Source: Argopecten irradians (lineage: Eukaryota > Mollusca > Bivalvia > Pectinida > Pectinidae). From it: a stretch of 64,000 nt of DNA. The translations under genes were made by a program, and so were the position numbers. The notes beneath the pieces are model-generated. The model worked only from the letters and a program-made list of their open reading frames with translations, was not told the origin of the DNA and searched no databases. The stretch covers positions 31,315,540-31,379,539 of the forward strand of contig NC_091134.1 in the NCBI RefSeq assembly GCF_041381155.1, read 5' to 3'. Numbering within the stretch: position 1 is the first letter of the stretch; each line of letters starts with the position of its first letter. Positions 12,901 to 24,261 of this stretch are shown piece by piece.

Positions 12901-15900
12901 CAAGTTCTCATACCAATGTTATTAGTTTGTTATTATCCCTGAAGTTGTGTAGCATGTTGATGGATATAGACCATACAAAGCCTAAATATACAATAAACCA
13001 TTTTAAATATTTGTTATATTCACTGCATTGTTACATACTTATTACTATTGAATAAATTTAAAACTTTTAGATGTGAATGCTTATACATATCTTTTAAACT
13101 TCGATTTGATTTTGATTTGTTGTTTACTGGTAGAAATTAAAAAAAAAAAAAAATTACAAATTAAAATATTAGAACTTTTCAAACTGAAGGTTCCTTTTAA
13201 AAAAAAGGTTCCTTTGAAAATATTTTTTTCTGAGAACATCTTGAACGAAAATGGAAAATATGTTTTAGGAATAAATCTGTTTTGAATAAAGAGAGTGAAA
13301 TCCTTTTCATTCCCACTTGCCTTGAACTTGATACACACCAGCAGGGTTTTAATGTAAACTATACAGAGCCATTTAGCCCAGTTTTGGAATGAGTTTTTTT
13401 TTCTGTGGTTTGGTGTTATACCTATATGATGTATAAAAACAAATGTGTACCGAGGGTTACTGAGGAGAGTGCTTGCAACAACAAAAACATTAAAATCGTT
13501 TGAAGCTGCATTTTTAAAAAGTGAAATCCAGCTGGTTTGTGGCCTTATATATAACACTGTATTATGCAAGGTCTGAGTTTTAAGTTAAACATTTATGGAG
13601 ATGGTAACATGATGCTAAAACAGTTTTATGAATATCTTACACATTAGGTTTGATAATTCATTACTTTATTACACAAAAAATGATGATTAAGACAGTCCAA
13701 GCCTAATTTCTATATTGATATATCTCTGGAATTTGGAGATTGTATCTCAAAAAGGCAGTTAGATCATGATCAGTCATCTGGTACAGATCATTACAAAAAG
13801 ATCAGACTTTCTTAAGGTAACCCAGCTTTCCTTCATATCCAATTAGACTATTATTTGACACTTAGGTTGTGATGACTTGGTAACATGTTACATTTTGTGG
13901 AATATTTCATTTGTTCATTACGAACCCAAAGTTACACATTAAATGGAACATGAGTGACATATGTTTCTCAGGAATGAACCGGTTTGTCTGTCATGTCTCA
14001 CTTGGGGGTTCCATGTTTTAATTCCTAAATTTAAGAATCACAATTGTTTTGCAGAGTTAGAGACTGGATTCTAAGCATAATATTCTGACTAAAAAAAAAA
14101 TTATGAATATAACACTTAAAGCATATTCATATTGATAACTGCCATGTTGAATGATGTACACATATAATGTGATTGCTTTTGTTACGTTTTGTTCCATTTA
14201 TAAGTAAACCATTCCATGTTGGCACAACTGAATATTCGCTAAACTGGTATGCCCTGCTATACCAAAAAAAGTGACAAGGAGATTTGTGTTGTTAGCATGT
14301 TACTCTATACGAAACATGTGAATAGAAAATGACAAGATGTGCAGATTTGCACTACAGTGCAAAAAGAGTTTAAACATACTTATTTTCATCTGGACAGATA
14401 TTCTGCAGAAAGAGATCTATTGGTAGGAAAAATCACTCCACTTATCTTACCTGGAAAAGAAAAGATAACAAAGAGGAAGTTGTAGTTTTGTATATCAATA
14501 TGCAACATATATTTACACATAACTTATCTTCTTTAATGAAGCAGTAAGGTGAAACTTGGGTTATATTGAAGTTCACCTAAAATTTGTTTCAAGTGTGCAC
14601 TGCTGAGGAACATGTACTGAACTTTGCAGTTTAATCCTATTTCATGTTTTTACTCTATCAAAGATGTTTTTCTTTAACACGATGCACATTTAATTTTGTA
14701 TTTGGCCTTCCACTAACAAGTTTATATATCCTGCTGCTGGTAAACTCCTTCCTATGTCTGACGACGGCCTACGTAGCTACCCACGGCCGCCAGGAGATCT
14801 TCAGCATCCTCCTCACCCTACAGACTTTTGGTAACTCAGAAAATACATCATTTTATAATTTCACTAAAACTTTGAATAATATGATTGGGTTTCTAATAAA
14901 TACATGATACATAATTGAACACTATTTGATAAGAATGAAGAAATATTTGTAAGACCGAAATATATCTTCTTAAGTTAATTCCTTACCCCTCTCTTTGTCT
15001 GCTTCATTTATAGAGCTTACATTTCAGTATAATGATATACATGTGTACTGAATGGATTTTGTCCAAGGTTGAAATTTAGTCTTTATGTAATAAATACTCT
15101 AATGTAAATTTTGGTTTTCATTGTCCTTATTTTGATATCTGTTACAGTATTTATAAAGTGCGAGCTGGTCCTCTTCAGTGCTAAGCTGTATGGTTGGCCA
15201 TTATTTATTGTTTACCATGGCGGCAGCTTCATACACCATACAGAGGTAACTATTCTTTCTTTGTCTATAGGGTTTGAATTTCAGTTGTTTGTCAACATTA
15301 TAAAAATGATAATCCAGACCTTCATTATTATACCCAAACAGGACAAAATTTCAATTTCAGAACTGAATGTTAGTGATTTTAAATTCTGCCTATTTTGCAG
15401 ACAATATGAATTCAAGAAAATTAATTGCCAAGAACAGGTCCAATAACAGATACAGTAAATAAAAAATGAAACCTTACCACTTTCCATTTATCTGTTTCAT
15501 TAGATCTTTGTTTGTGTTATCCATAGGTAACAAGTTTCCCCGCCGACTCCCCCAGAACCTTGCCTGTTCTGATGTCTGTTTAATTTGATCTTTTGTTGTC
15601 TTGTCCTAGGTTCAAGTTTCCCCCGACTCCCCAGAATGTTTAATTGATCTTGTCCATGTTACAAGTTTCCCGCCGACTCCCCCAGAACCTTGCCTGTTTC
15701 TGATGTCTGTTTAATTTGATCTTTTGTTGTCTTGTCCATAGGTTACAAGTTTCCCGCCGACTCCCCCAGAACCTTGCCTGTTTCTGATGGTCGTTTAATT
15801 TGATCTTTTGTTGTCTTTTTCCATAGGTAGCAAGTTTCCGGCGGACTCCCCCAGAACCTTGCCTATTTCTGATGTCTTTTTAATTTGATCTTCATCGTCA

Positions 15901-18900
15901 GGTAACAAGTTTCCCGCCGACTCACCCAGAACCTTGCCTGTTTCTGATGTCTGTTTAATTTGATCTTTTGGTCTTTTCCATAGGTTACAAGTTTTCCCCA
16001 GAACCTTGCCTGTTTCTGATGTCGGTTTAATTTGATCTTTGTTGTCTTTTTCCATAGGTAGCAAGTTTCCGGCGGACTCCCCCAGAACCTTGCCTATTTC
16101 TGATGTCTTTTTAATTTGATCTTCATCGTCAGGTTACAAGTTTCCTGCTGACTCCCCCAGAATCTCGCCAGTTTCTAATGTCTGTTTAATTTGATCTTTG
16201 TCCACAGGTTACAAGTTTCCGCCGACTCCCCCAGAACCTTGCCTGTGCCTGTATGTCATTACACATCACCAAAGGCCTGGCTGTCTTTCTGACAGTATTT
16301 GTACACTACCAACAGATAACGGTTCTCAACTTTGTCACACTGTTTTTCTTCGTATTCATGGTGACGCGGGTTTTTGTAAATGAGTTACGACCAGACGCAT
16401 CAATTAAAGAGGTAAGTCTTTTTATAGTTAGTTAGTAAAGAGAACTTCCATTTTCTTTTTGTCTTACTTGTTTTTGGTATTTATTAATAGCATTTTGAAA
16501 AATATGTTATTTCACCAGTATCATATTTATTTTCCAAAAAACAATAAATAGCAGCTTAATTTTCATGATTTGGACCTAAAACTAAAAACTAGCTTGTCAC
16601 AATTACACAATTTGACTTGCAACGTATAAATAAAATGTAATTCATTATATTTCATGTACATGTATCAAAATTTTTTGCGACCAAGGTGATAGTTCGCAAA
16701 ACTACGAAAAATATCCCAGTGAAAATAATCAGCTACATGGTAATCAATAGTAAGAGAATGGAATGCAGTTGGGTTAATACTGTATGATTCTCTTAACCTA
16801 ATGAATTGCTGGTGTTGCTATGGTTTCCTTTGGTTTTTCAGATCCTGACCAACTTGGGACTGTTGTCTCTGTCGGTGTTGGCTAATATCCAACCCCTGCT
16901 ACTAATCCTGGCTTCCTACATATTTGAGGAGAATGCAAGTGGTGCAGATGCTACAGGTACATATATACCTCATATCATAGATTATTTCAGCAATAAGCTC
17001 TCAGAGAGTAAAATGACAAAAAAAAGAGAAGGAAATTCATTGACTATTTTTCTACCATACATTACTTTTATTTCTCCCTTTGCTCTGTGTTTTTTCATAC
17101 AGGTATTGGTTTTATCATCTGTGGTATTTTGGTGATCGCCGTCTGCTCTCTCCATCTGTCCGGTAATCCCCAGGTCAGACACGTGGGCACTGTGGCTATC
17201 ATCATTGGTCTATTTATACTTATGCTACAACCTGGAGCTGAGCTTACAGGGTATGTGTCATGGAATTTATTCGTTCGTAAATTAATGTTTGTCTTTTCTA
17301 TAAAATGAGAAGGCATGTAATGCTACCAAGATCTGTTCCATACTGTCCCATTCTGAATACATGTGGAAATTGAGCATTTCTAGTGAATAAGCTAGCTTAC
17401 TTCTGTTGTTGACAGGTACTGTGTGTTCCAGTGGATGGAGATGGTCAGTATCCTGCTGACCGCTGTTGTCCTAGCAACAGACTTCATACGTAACTTTTAC
17501 CAGATAGCTGTATGTTCTGTTGTACTAGGAATATGTCCTGGAGTGAGAGCTGTGTTTATGGTATGTCAAACTCATACAAGAATTTAATTCTGACAAAAGA
17601 TTGCATGATTTAGAACTGTAGTAGTAGAAATTTCTACAGTTCAACTTTTATAAGAATTAAATTAAATGTAATCTGCATAAGAGGTTTTCATTAAAATGGC
17701 TTACTGATCATGAGAGTCCAAAAGACCAATGTTGTCCAAAGTTTGGTATGTTATGCTTTCAATCATATTTAGTATGAACTCTTGATAAAGAAAAGACATT
17801 CAATGATATTTTACACGGATATCTTCAAAGATTGAAATACTAGTTGCAATGTTTGCTTATTAATTAAGTTAAACTAAAACTAAAGGGGTAAGGAGTGAAG
17901 AGATTGAGAAAAGATATCCTATTAAAAGGAACGGAATCAGTAGCTAGACATTATTTCAATGTAGAATTTAATCTCTGCATTTCCGTCTGTCCTCAGCTTT
18001 ACCAAGAGGATGAGGACATACCACTAATGGGAGCCACCATGTTTGTCGTGACCTCATTGTTCATCACATGTGCTATCTTATGTTTCTTCAAGGCCAGCAA
18101 TCTTGGATATTCATTTGAACCACATATGATTAAACTGTGAGTATACAGTTTAATAAATCATAATAACCAGGTATCTAAACTGAATTAATCAATCAATATG
18201 CAATCAATTCTGTGTGTCCTTTTCATCAGTATTGCAAAAACTACGATTTCACAGTGTTTAAGTGTGTTGTCCCATTACAGGTGTGTGGTACTTGTGGTGC
18301 TGTCCCAAGTCTCCCTAAGTTAAGTGTGTGTGTCCCATTACAGGTGTGTGGTACTTGTGGTGCTGTCCCAAGTCTCCCTGATATCAGATCTCATCACAAA
18401 AGATAAAAAAACACCAATCCTTATGGTCCCTGCCTGGAAACTTTTTCTGGCGGCGAATCTTACAGTCAGTGTGTGTCTCAAGATCTTGTCTCTACAGAAG
18501 GTAAGAAACTCTCAAGATCTTGTGTCTATATAAGGTAAGCAACTCTCAAGATCCTGTTATTACAGAAGATATGAAACTCTCAAGATCCTGTCTCTACAGA
18601 GGGTAAGAAACACTCAAGATCTTGTGTCTGCAGAGGGTAAGAAACACTCAAGATTTTGTGTCTGCAGAAGGTCTTAGGATCTTGTGTCTGCAGAAGGTAA
18701 AAACTCTCAAGATCTTGTGTCTATAGAAGGTAAGCAACTCTCAAGATCCTGTCTCTAGAGAAGATAAGAAACTCTCAAGATCCTTTGTCTACAGTAGATA
18801 AGATCTTGTGTCTATAGAAGGTAAGAAGTTCCCAATATATGTTGTCAGACAAAGAAGACTCAAAGCAACTTATTATTTATTAGTTCACCTGGTCCGAAGG

Positions 18901-21900
18901 ACTAAGGTGAGCTTATGCCATACCGTGGCGTCCGCCGTCCGCCGTCTGTCCATCCGTCAACAATCGACTTCTTCTCTATAACCGCTGGTCGGATTTCAAC
19001 AAAATTTGACTGGTAGCATCCTTATGGGCTACTGACTGAAGTTGTACAAATGATGGGGCTGACCCCCAAGGGGCCTGAGGGGCAAAGTCAAAAGGGGTCA
19101 ATTTGGCTATTTCCATATAAACGACTTCTTCTCTGAAACTAAGCATGGGATAGCACCCATAATGCAATGGTAGCATCCTTATAGGGTGGGGATTCAAAAT
19201 TGTACAAATGATGGGGCTGACCGCCGGGGGCCTGAGGGGCGGGGACAAAAGGGGTCAATTTGTCTATTTCCATATAAACGACTTCTTCTCTGCAACTAAG
19301 CATGGTAGAGCAATCATAATGTAATGGTATAGCATCCATAGGGTGTTGATTCAAAATTGTACAAATGATGGGGCTGACCCCCCTGGGGGCTGAAAGGTGG
19401 GGTCAAAAGGGATCAATTTGGCTGTTGCCATATAAATGACTTTTTCTCTGCAACTAAGCATGGGAGAGCACTCATAATGCAATGGTAGCATCCTTATAGG
19501 GTTGGGATTTGAAATTGTACAAATGATAGGGCTGACCCTCCGTGGCCTTAGACGCGGGGCTAAAAAGGTCAATTAGGCTACTATTTTCATATAAATCACT
19601 TCCTCTATGAAACTTTGCATTGGATAGCATATTTGTATGGTATCTTTAGCATCATTATATGGTTCGGATTCAAAATTAAATAGATTGTGGGGTCAATTTT
19701 GCAAATTTTTCTAGTTGTAAGAGTCTTTGTGTTAATTACTAAAAAAAATCAACAGGTGAGTGATACAGGCATTCTGGGCCTTTTTAAAAAAAATTAAATT
19801 CAGTTGAACCACCCAAAGGTCAAAGAAGAGACGAAGAGATACTCTTTATAGCAAAGTGGTCTTTATACACAGGTCAAATTGTGATAAATTTACTTATTTG
19901 TGTGTATATACATTGTATATCTAATAATTTAATGAAGGCGAAATGTATACAATTTATCATTAAATTGTGTTGAAATTGGCTATTTTGGATTCTAAGAAAA
20001 GGGTCATTTTAGTCAGGTAGTCGCTTTGTACAGTGTTTACAAAGGAATCTTAAAAAATTGCAATTTCTTACACTGTCTATGTAAAATTAAGACCCTTTAA
20101 ATACAGATTTTGTATAATTCTTTCATATGTTTATGCAGTATAAAGAGATAATACCCCTGACGACGGGTACGGATGATAAGAAGCATGCCTCCCTCCTACC
20201 CATGGCTGGTAATGCTGCCACTGTGATGTCATTCTTCCTCATTTGTCTGCTGACTCCAGCATCAGGATTCCTACATGACGTCTGGGTAGGTGTCCAAAAT
20301 CAATCATAAATGGTTTTAAGATTTCTTTCATGTTGGAAACAAAACACAATTAAAAAAAATGGTTTAAGGATTTCTTTTTGGTAACGAAATACATGTACAT
20401 GTGTTGATAGATTTGTGTAACTTAAAGAAAACAACTTAATTGATTATAAGGATATTTTTGAAAAACAAAATAAGAAATTTAACCAAAGAAAAAAAAACTG
20501 TTAGATATTCCAGCTGGTAAAAATACCATCAAAGGGCTTAAAAATTAATGTTCTAATTAGCACCTTTTTCCCCTTTTTGAATATCCCACAGCCTAAGTTT
20601 CCACACCTTGAATTTAAGTCTTGATTGAATACAGACTGTATGGGAATATTAATACCATATACAGTCGAAACTCGTTATCTCAAAATCGCTTGAGTCGAAA
20701 TTCCGGTTGAGTCTAATTAATTTTAAAGCCCGTTTTTTTTTCCTTCTTTGTCTCGAATTTCGATGACTCGAAACTCCGGTTGAGTCAAAGTCAATTCCTG
20801 GTCCCTAGAATGGATATTTAGCGGGGGGGAAAAATCGCTATCTCGAATTTAATTTCAGTCAAAATTTCAAATTAAAAAAATTAATTACATAAATGTAACA
20901 TGGACACAAGCAATTGAAATTCACCTGTGGTTTGTCGTAACATGATTGGTTTACCTGCACATATCGCGATCGGTATATGCAGGCCGATGGGAACATATTA
21001 CAACAAGGACTACTAATTATGAATTGTTTTTAAAAAATAATCCTCCCAAGTCTGGCTTCCTAATTAGTGTCACTTTACAATTGTGACTTACCAGTACATA
21101 GACACGATGCATGTTTACACAATCACACACAGCACGGCTCGATCGGCGTGGCTGATCATGGCTGGAAGCGTGTTTGTCTAGGAATCATTAGAAACGAAAG
21201 TGTTTTCTAAGACTTGTATGGAATGTTGATAGTGCAAAATAATTTAACAAACCCACAACCTTTAACTAGAATCTAGTCGTTGCATATGTACTAGTATCTT
21301 ATTCATACAATGTATTTCTTCGTTGGTATAGAAATTAACTTTCGTTTCATTTACCGTAAATAATATTAACCAGTATGAGTGAACATGAGTTTGATAGCCG
21401 GAAACAGAGAGTGTAGTCTGCTTGCAGTAGGTGAAAACTATTGTTCACTTTGTTATGCTATTATTTTGAAATACTATTAACTTATGAAATAAGAAAGATG
21501 CTTGTTTTTATTTCTTCAGCTACTATATTCCGTATTAAGTTTGATGTATGAACCATTGAAGTCGGTATACCACCTACGGGAAATCAGGGTTCATACCTAT
21601 TATAGTGATGATCATATCATCGTAATTCAAGTTTTTTATTTATTTAAAAAAATCCAAAAACATCTGAAAACATATAACTAAAATGATTTAATACAAACTT
21701 TAATAGTTAGAAAATCAAGAATTTCGAGATAACGAGTTTCGACTGTACATGTAATTTCTTATACATTTCATTTCTTTTGCATATTGATTTGTGGCTTCCT
21801 CATTGCAATAATTTCGTGCATGATCTAAATTTGGTTTGATTATTTAAGTAAAATTTATGCATATTGGGTGTAATACAGTGGATTTTGTAGACTATAAATC

Positions 21901-22542
21901 TACTTAATTTTGCATTTTCTTACAACAAGGCTTATTTAAAACAATTTTATTTCATAATCTATATTCACTTATGTTTCTTCTTTGTGTTCGAAACAATTTG
22001 ATGATGATTAACTTTCACCCTAGCGCCCGCAAAATATGTGCAAACGGATATCAGTTGGTTTACTGTACATGATCAATGAGTAACCAGTATTTGTGTCAAT
22101 CCTTCAGTGTGCTGGAGCAAGTCTCGTCCTGATCTGCCTTCAGAAGGACACGTATGTACTGACAAACTTGAAGGAGGAAAATCAGACTGTCCCAACCAAA
22201 ATCACCGCCATCATCATACTATTGGTAGCCACTATCGGCAGGACGAGGATCTGGGACGCTCATGGTATCACGATCCTTCGCTGTATTGTGGAAATTTTCC
22301 TGGTCCTAGGCCACCTACCCGTTTTCTATATACTGTGGGGCGTACTATGGAAGAAGGAACTAATTCTGTCTGAACAGTTTGTGGTGTTCTTGTTGCCCTT
22401 AAATCTGCCGCTGATCCTTTATGGGACCAGCTACACGAGTTGGGCCATGTCCGTGACGGGAATTATAACATCGCTGTGGATGATGGCTCATGTTTTACCA
22501 CTTAAACCATACTTACCACCGAACAGAATGCGACATCGCTGA
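6955..22542 (+). CDS. Multi-pass membrane protein of unknown family, 11 exons, 675 aa
   Basis: Exons: 6955-7283, 14721-14830, 15148-15245, 16208-16411, 16842-16956, 17103-17250, 17416-17560, 17997-18136, 18344-18500, 20139-20285 and 22108-22542. All have GT-AG borders and agreeing phases; the total of 2028 nt gives 675 residues. The start is ATG in ACAAGATGGCGG. Residues 1-~109 are hydrophilic and probably disordered, with a basic stretch (RRTRRLSK). The remainder is almost continuously hydrophobic, with about 16-18 likely membrane segments. Short loops include NELRPDAS and YQEDEDIP, and the C-terminus is basic (PPNRMRHR). It looks like an integral membrane protein, but I do not recognise the family and claim no substrate. 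Exons 4 and 9 have splice sites tandemly repeated next to them. Intron 1 is about 7.4 kb, so a missed exon there is possible, though the phases do not require one. Confidence 0.85.
7284..14720. other. Intron 1 of the membrane protein gene
   Basis: This AT-rich intron contains the MITE at 8879-9238 and TA microsatellites near 8547 and 8620. Otherwise I see no coding exon, RNA gene or long repeat. The phase of exon 1 (AC|) joins correctly to exon 2 (|T), so no intervening exon is required. Confidence 0.6.
8879..9238 (+). mobile_element. 360-bp MITE (AGATGCTCC family), copy 1
   Basis: The element begins AGATGCTCCACCGCTGAC and ends with the inverted form GCGGTGGAACATCT. The flanks are TAAA and TTAA, one mismatch from a 4-bp target duplication. 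The same internal sequence, including GCGCATGCACCA, occurs in copies at 23816 and 57486. No coding capacity. Confidence 0.85.
15490..16207 (+). repeat. ~80-bp minisatellite made of the exon 4 acceptor and exon start
   Basis: About nine imperfect copies of a roughly 80-bp unit precede exon 4, which is itself the last copy. Each unit has a pyrimidine stretch, a TTTAATTTGATC motif, usually an acceptor-like CATAG or TCAG, then a copy of the exon 4 start (ACAAGTTTCC...CCCCAGAACC). In decoy copies the exon part carries an extra base (TTTCCCGCC, or TTCCGGCGG) relative to exon 4 (TTCCGCCG), and the shifted frame runs into TAA in TTTAATTTG. Only exon 4 itself keeps the frame. Two copies with the variant GTAGCAAGTTTCCGG, about 232 bp apart, suggest a higher-order duplication. 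Confidence 0.9.
18260..18384 (+). repeat. 63-bp duplication of the exon 9 acceptor
   Basis: The acceptor CCCATTACAG followed by GTGTGTGGTACTTGTGG occurs twice, with exon-start positions at 18281 and 18344. Only the downstream copy stays open; using the upstream one gives an in-frame TAA after CTCCCTAAGT. Confidence 0.9.
18474..18835 (+). repeat. Minisatellite made of the exon 9 end and its donor site
   Basis: The last codons of exon 9 plus the donor (CTCAAGATCTTG...ACAGAAG|GTAAGAAA) are repeated about 9-10 times with a period near 35-40 bp. The first copy is the coding one, ending at 18500. Many later copies keep a usable donor (AAGGTAAGCA, AGGGTAAGAAA) and some have lost it (AAGATATGAAA). 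Confidence 0.9.
18882..19785 (+). mobile_element. Palindrome-ended element with tandem core (type A), copy 1
   Basis: The left end (TAGTTCACCTGGTCCGAAGG...AGGTGAGCTTA) can fold into a hairpin. The right end is AACAGGTGAGTGATACAGGC followed by TGGGCC. Inside are about four units of roughly 150-160 bp containing GTAGCATCCTTAT, ATGATGGGGCTGACC and GACTTCTTCTCT. It lies in intron 9 of the membrane protein gene. The same ends and core occur at 24262-25114. A non-autonomous Helitron-like or bivalve 'pearl'-like element is one interpretation. Confidence 0.75.
20662..21745. mobile_element. 1.08-kb TA-flanked inverted-repeat element (CAGTCGAAACTCG)
   Basis: Termini CAGTCGAAACTCGTTATCTC and the matching inverted GAGATAACGAGTTTCGACTG are flanked by TA on both sides. 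There is no transposase frame. The CAG end and TA duplication are typical of pogo/Tc1-mariner derived elements. It is in intron 10 of the membrane protein gene. Confidence 0.85.
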
Positions 22543-22742
22543 GTCACACGTACGAGGAAGAACAATTTACATTCAATTTGGTCTTTTTATCTTATATTGG
22601 TGTTTCCACTTTTTTGATTTTTGAATGGTAGATGTGTGATTGTTTCTGTGACTGAATAGTTACATTTACTAGAAATCATGAAGAAATGGATTCATGTCAT
22701 CTGAAAGGACCTACATCAGTTTTCAATGCAATTTTCTATTAT

Positions 22743-22748
22743 AATAAA
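22743..22748 (+). other. Candidate polyadenylation signal
   Basis: AATAAA lies 200 bases after the stop codon of the membrane protein gene. It is the first canonical signal downstream, but nothing else here confirms its use. Confidence 0.4.
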
Positions 22749-23146
22749 TCCTAGTGCTTGTTTATGACTGTGACAAGAATCTTTTTCATTAAGCCTTTGT
22801 TGAATTTGTGATGTTTGGAATAGTAGTAACTTTATTTAGGGTTCAGTGCTTGTAACCACAGTAGCAGATTTTTGGGATTCAGTGTTCGTGACAGGAGTAG
22901 CAGAATTGTGTAAATGGTTGTTTTGTAGATTTTATTCTACTTAGTTAACTGGTTATGAATTAAAGAGGCCCTAAAGAGGCAGGGCCTCTTGAATTTTTTC
23001 GCATCATTAATACAGCTGTTTATAAGACTTAAAGCACAAATAGCAAACTAGTTGTTCCTAATAGTTTTCTCATTCCCTGGCAATATCACATTTAAAATAC
23101 AAATGTTAAGTATGCATCATTTCTATAACATCTGTTCTAGTAGATT

Positions 23147-23266
23147 GACCTGTGAACTGTATGATGATATGACGATGACCTGTGAACTGTATGATGATAT
23201 GACGATGACCTGTGAACTGTATGATGATATGACGATGACCTGTGAATTGTATGATGATATGATGAA
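23147..23266 (+). repeat. 30-bp tandem repeat, 4 copies
   Basis: Four 30-bp units (GACCTGTGAACTGTATGATG plus ATATGACGAT) follow one another, the last slightly changed. The unit is a multiple of three and stays open by chance; it is 600 bp past the stop codon of the membrane protein gene. Confidence 0.9.
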
Positions 23267-23815
23267 GAGCGTTTTCTATCATTAACGTGCCTTTGCCCCA
23301 CAGGTTTTTAAGGTTTTGTGTTGAGGAGATGTTTGCTCTGTAATTTCTATGGACATGACGTCGGTGTCCTTAGATATCCGGCTGCATTTTGGTGTGGTAT
23401 TTTTGAATGTTGTCATTAGATCTAACTTTGATGTCTTTGTTTTGTGCATCATCTTTAAATGTCATTTTATATATTTCCAGATGTGTGTGTGTGTTTTTTG
23501 AAAATGTGAGCAATAGTCATTCCACATAAGTTGTACTTACAAATGTAGGTCAAGTTTTGTAACCAATATTTTTTTTTATTATCATTATTTTTTTGCTTTT
23601 CACTAGTATATTTTCCCATGTCATGCAGAGTTATCTTCTCCTTAATATGTAATTATTTTGGTTTTATCAAAATGTAGCATTGAAATAATTTTGAATAATT
23701 AGCCATTGCAGTTATCATTTTTTTTATAAACGATTATTTATTAAAATAGAAATTGTAAGTTAAGAGAAACACTAAAAATTTAAGGATTAGATTTCTTCCA
23801 GATCCTCTTGATTAT

Positions 23816-24166
23816 AGATGCTCCACCGCTGACAAATGGTATATTTTCACTACCAAAAACAGGAGCAGACGATTTAGTATTTTTCTTTAGTTACAAAAGT
23901 TACTTACTTTACGCTATTACCACTATTGAAAAGTTTGAGCTTCTAATTCAACGTAAAGTTAAAAATATGAACAATAATTAATTGCATCCCGAAAAAGATG
24001 CACTATATCCTTTATGGAATGAAGTATTGATTGCGCATGCACCAAGGGCAAAATAAAAATATTTATATTATTTTTTGTGTTAATTAGACATAAATACACA
24101 CGATTGAACACCAAAAATTGTTCAAATAATGAATATCATTTATGCTCTGTCGGCGGTGGAGCATCT
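23816..24166 (+). mobile_element. MITE (AGATGCTCC family), copy 2, with perfect TTAT duplication
   Basis: Ends AGATGCTCCACCGCTGAC and CGGCGGTGGAGCATCT are flanked by TTAT on both sides (23812-23815 and 24167-24170). It has the same internal sequence and orientation as copy 1. Confidence 0.9.
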
Positions 24167-24261
24167 TTATCTATTACATCTATGTAGGTGGTATCTTAAT
24201 GTAAGGAAACATGTACATGTATTTGACCGGAAATTAATGAATGTGTTGTCAAGTTTATTAT

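Noticed and set aside
13081..13569. 162-residue minus-strand frame in intron 1 of the membrane protein gene
   Set aside because: Low-complexity Phe/Lys-rich translation of AT-rich DNA, containing a poly-A tract; no homology that I recognise.
15795..16064. Minus-strand 89-residue frame with repeated SETGKVLGE
   Set aside because: It lies entirely within the minisatellite copied from the exon 4 border and is antisense to the gene.
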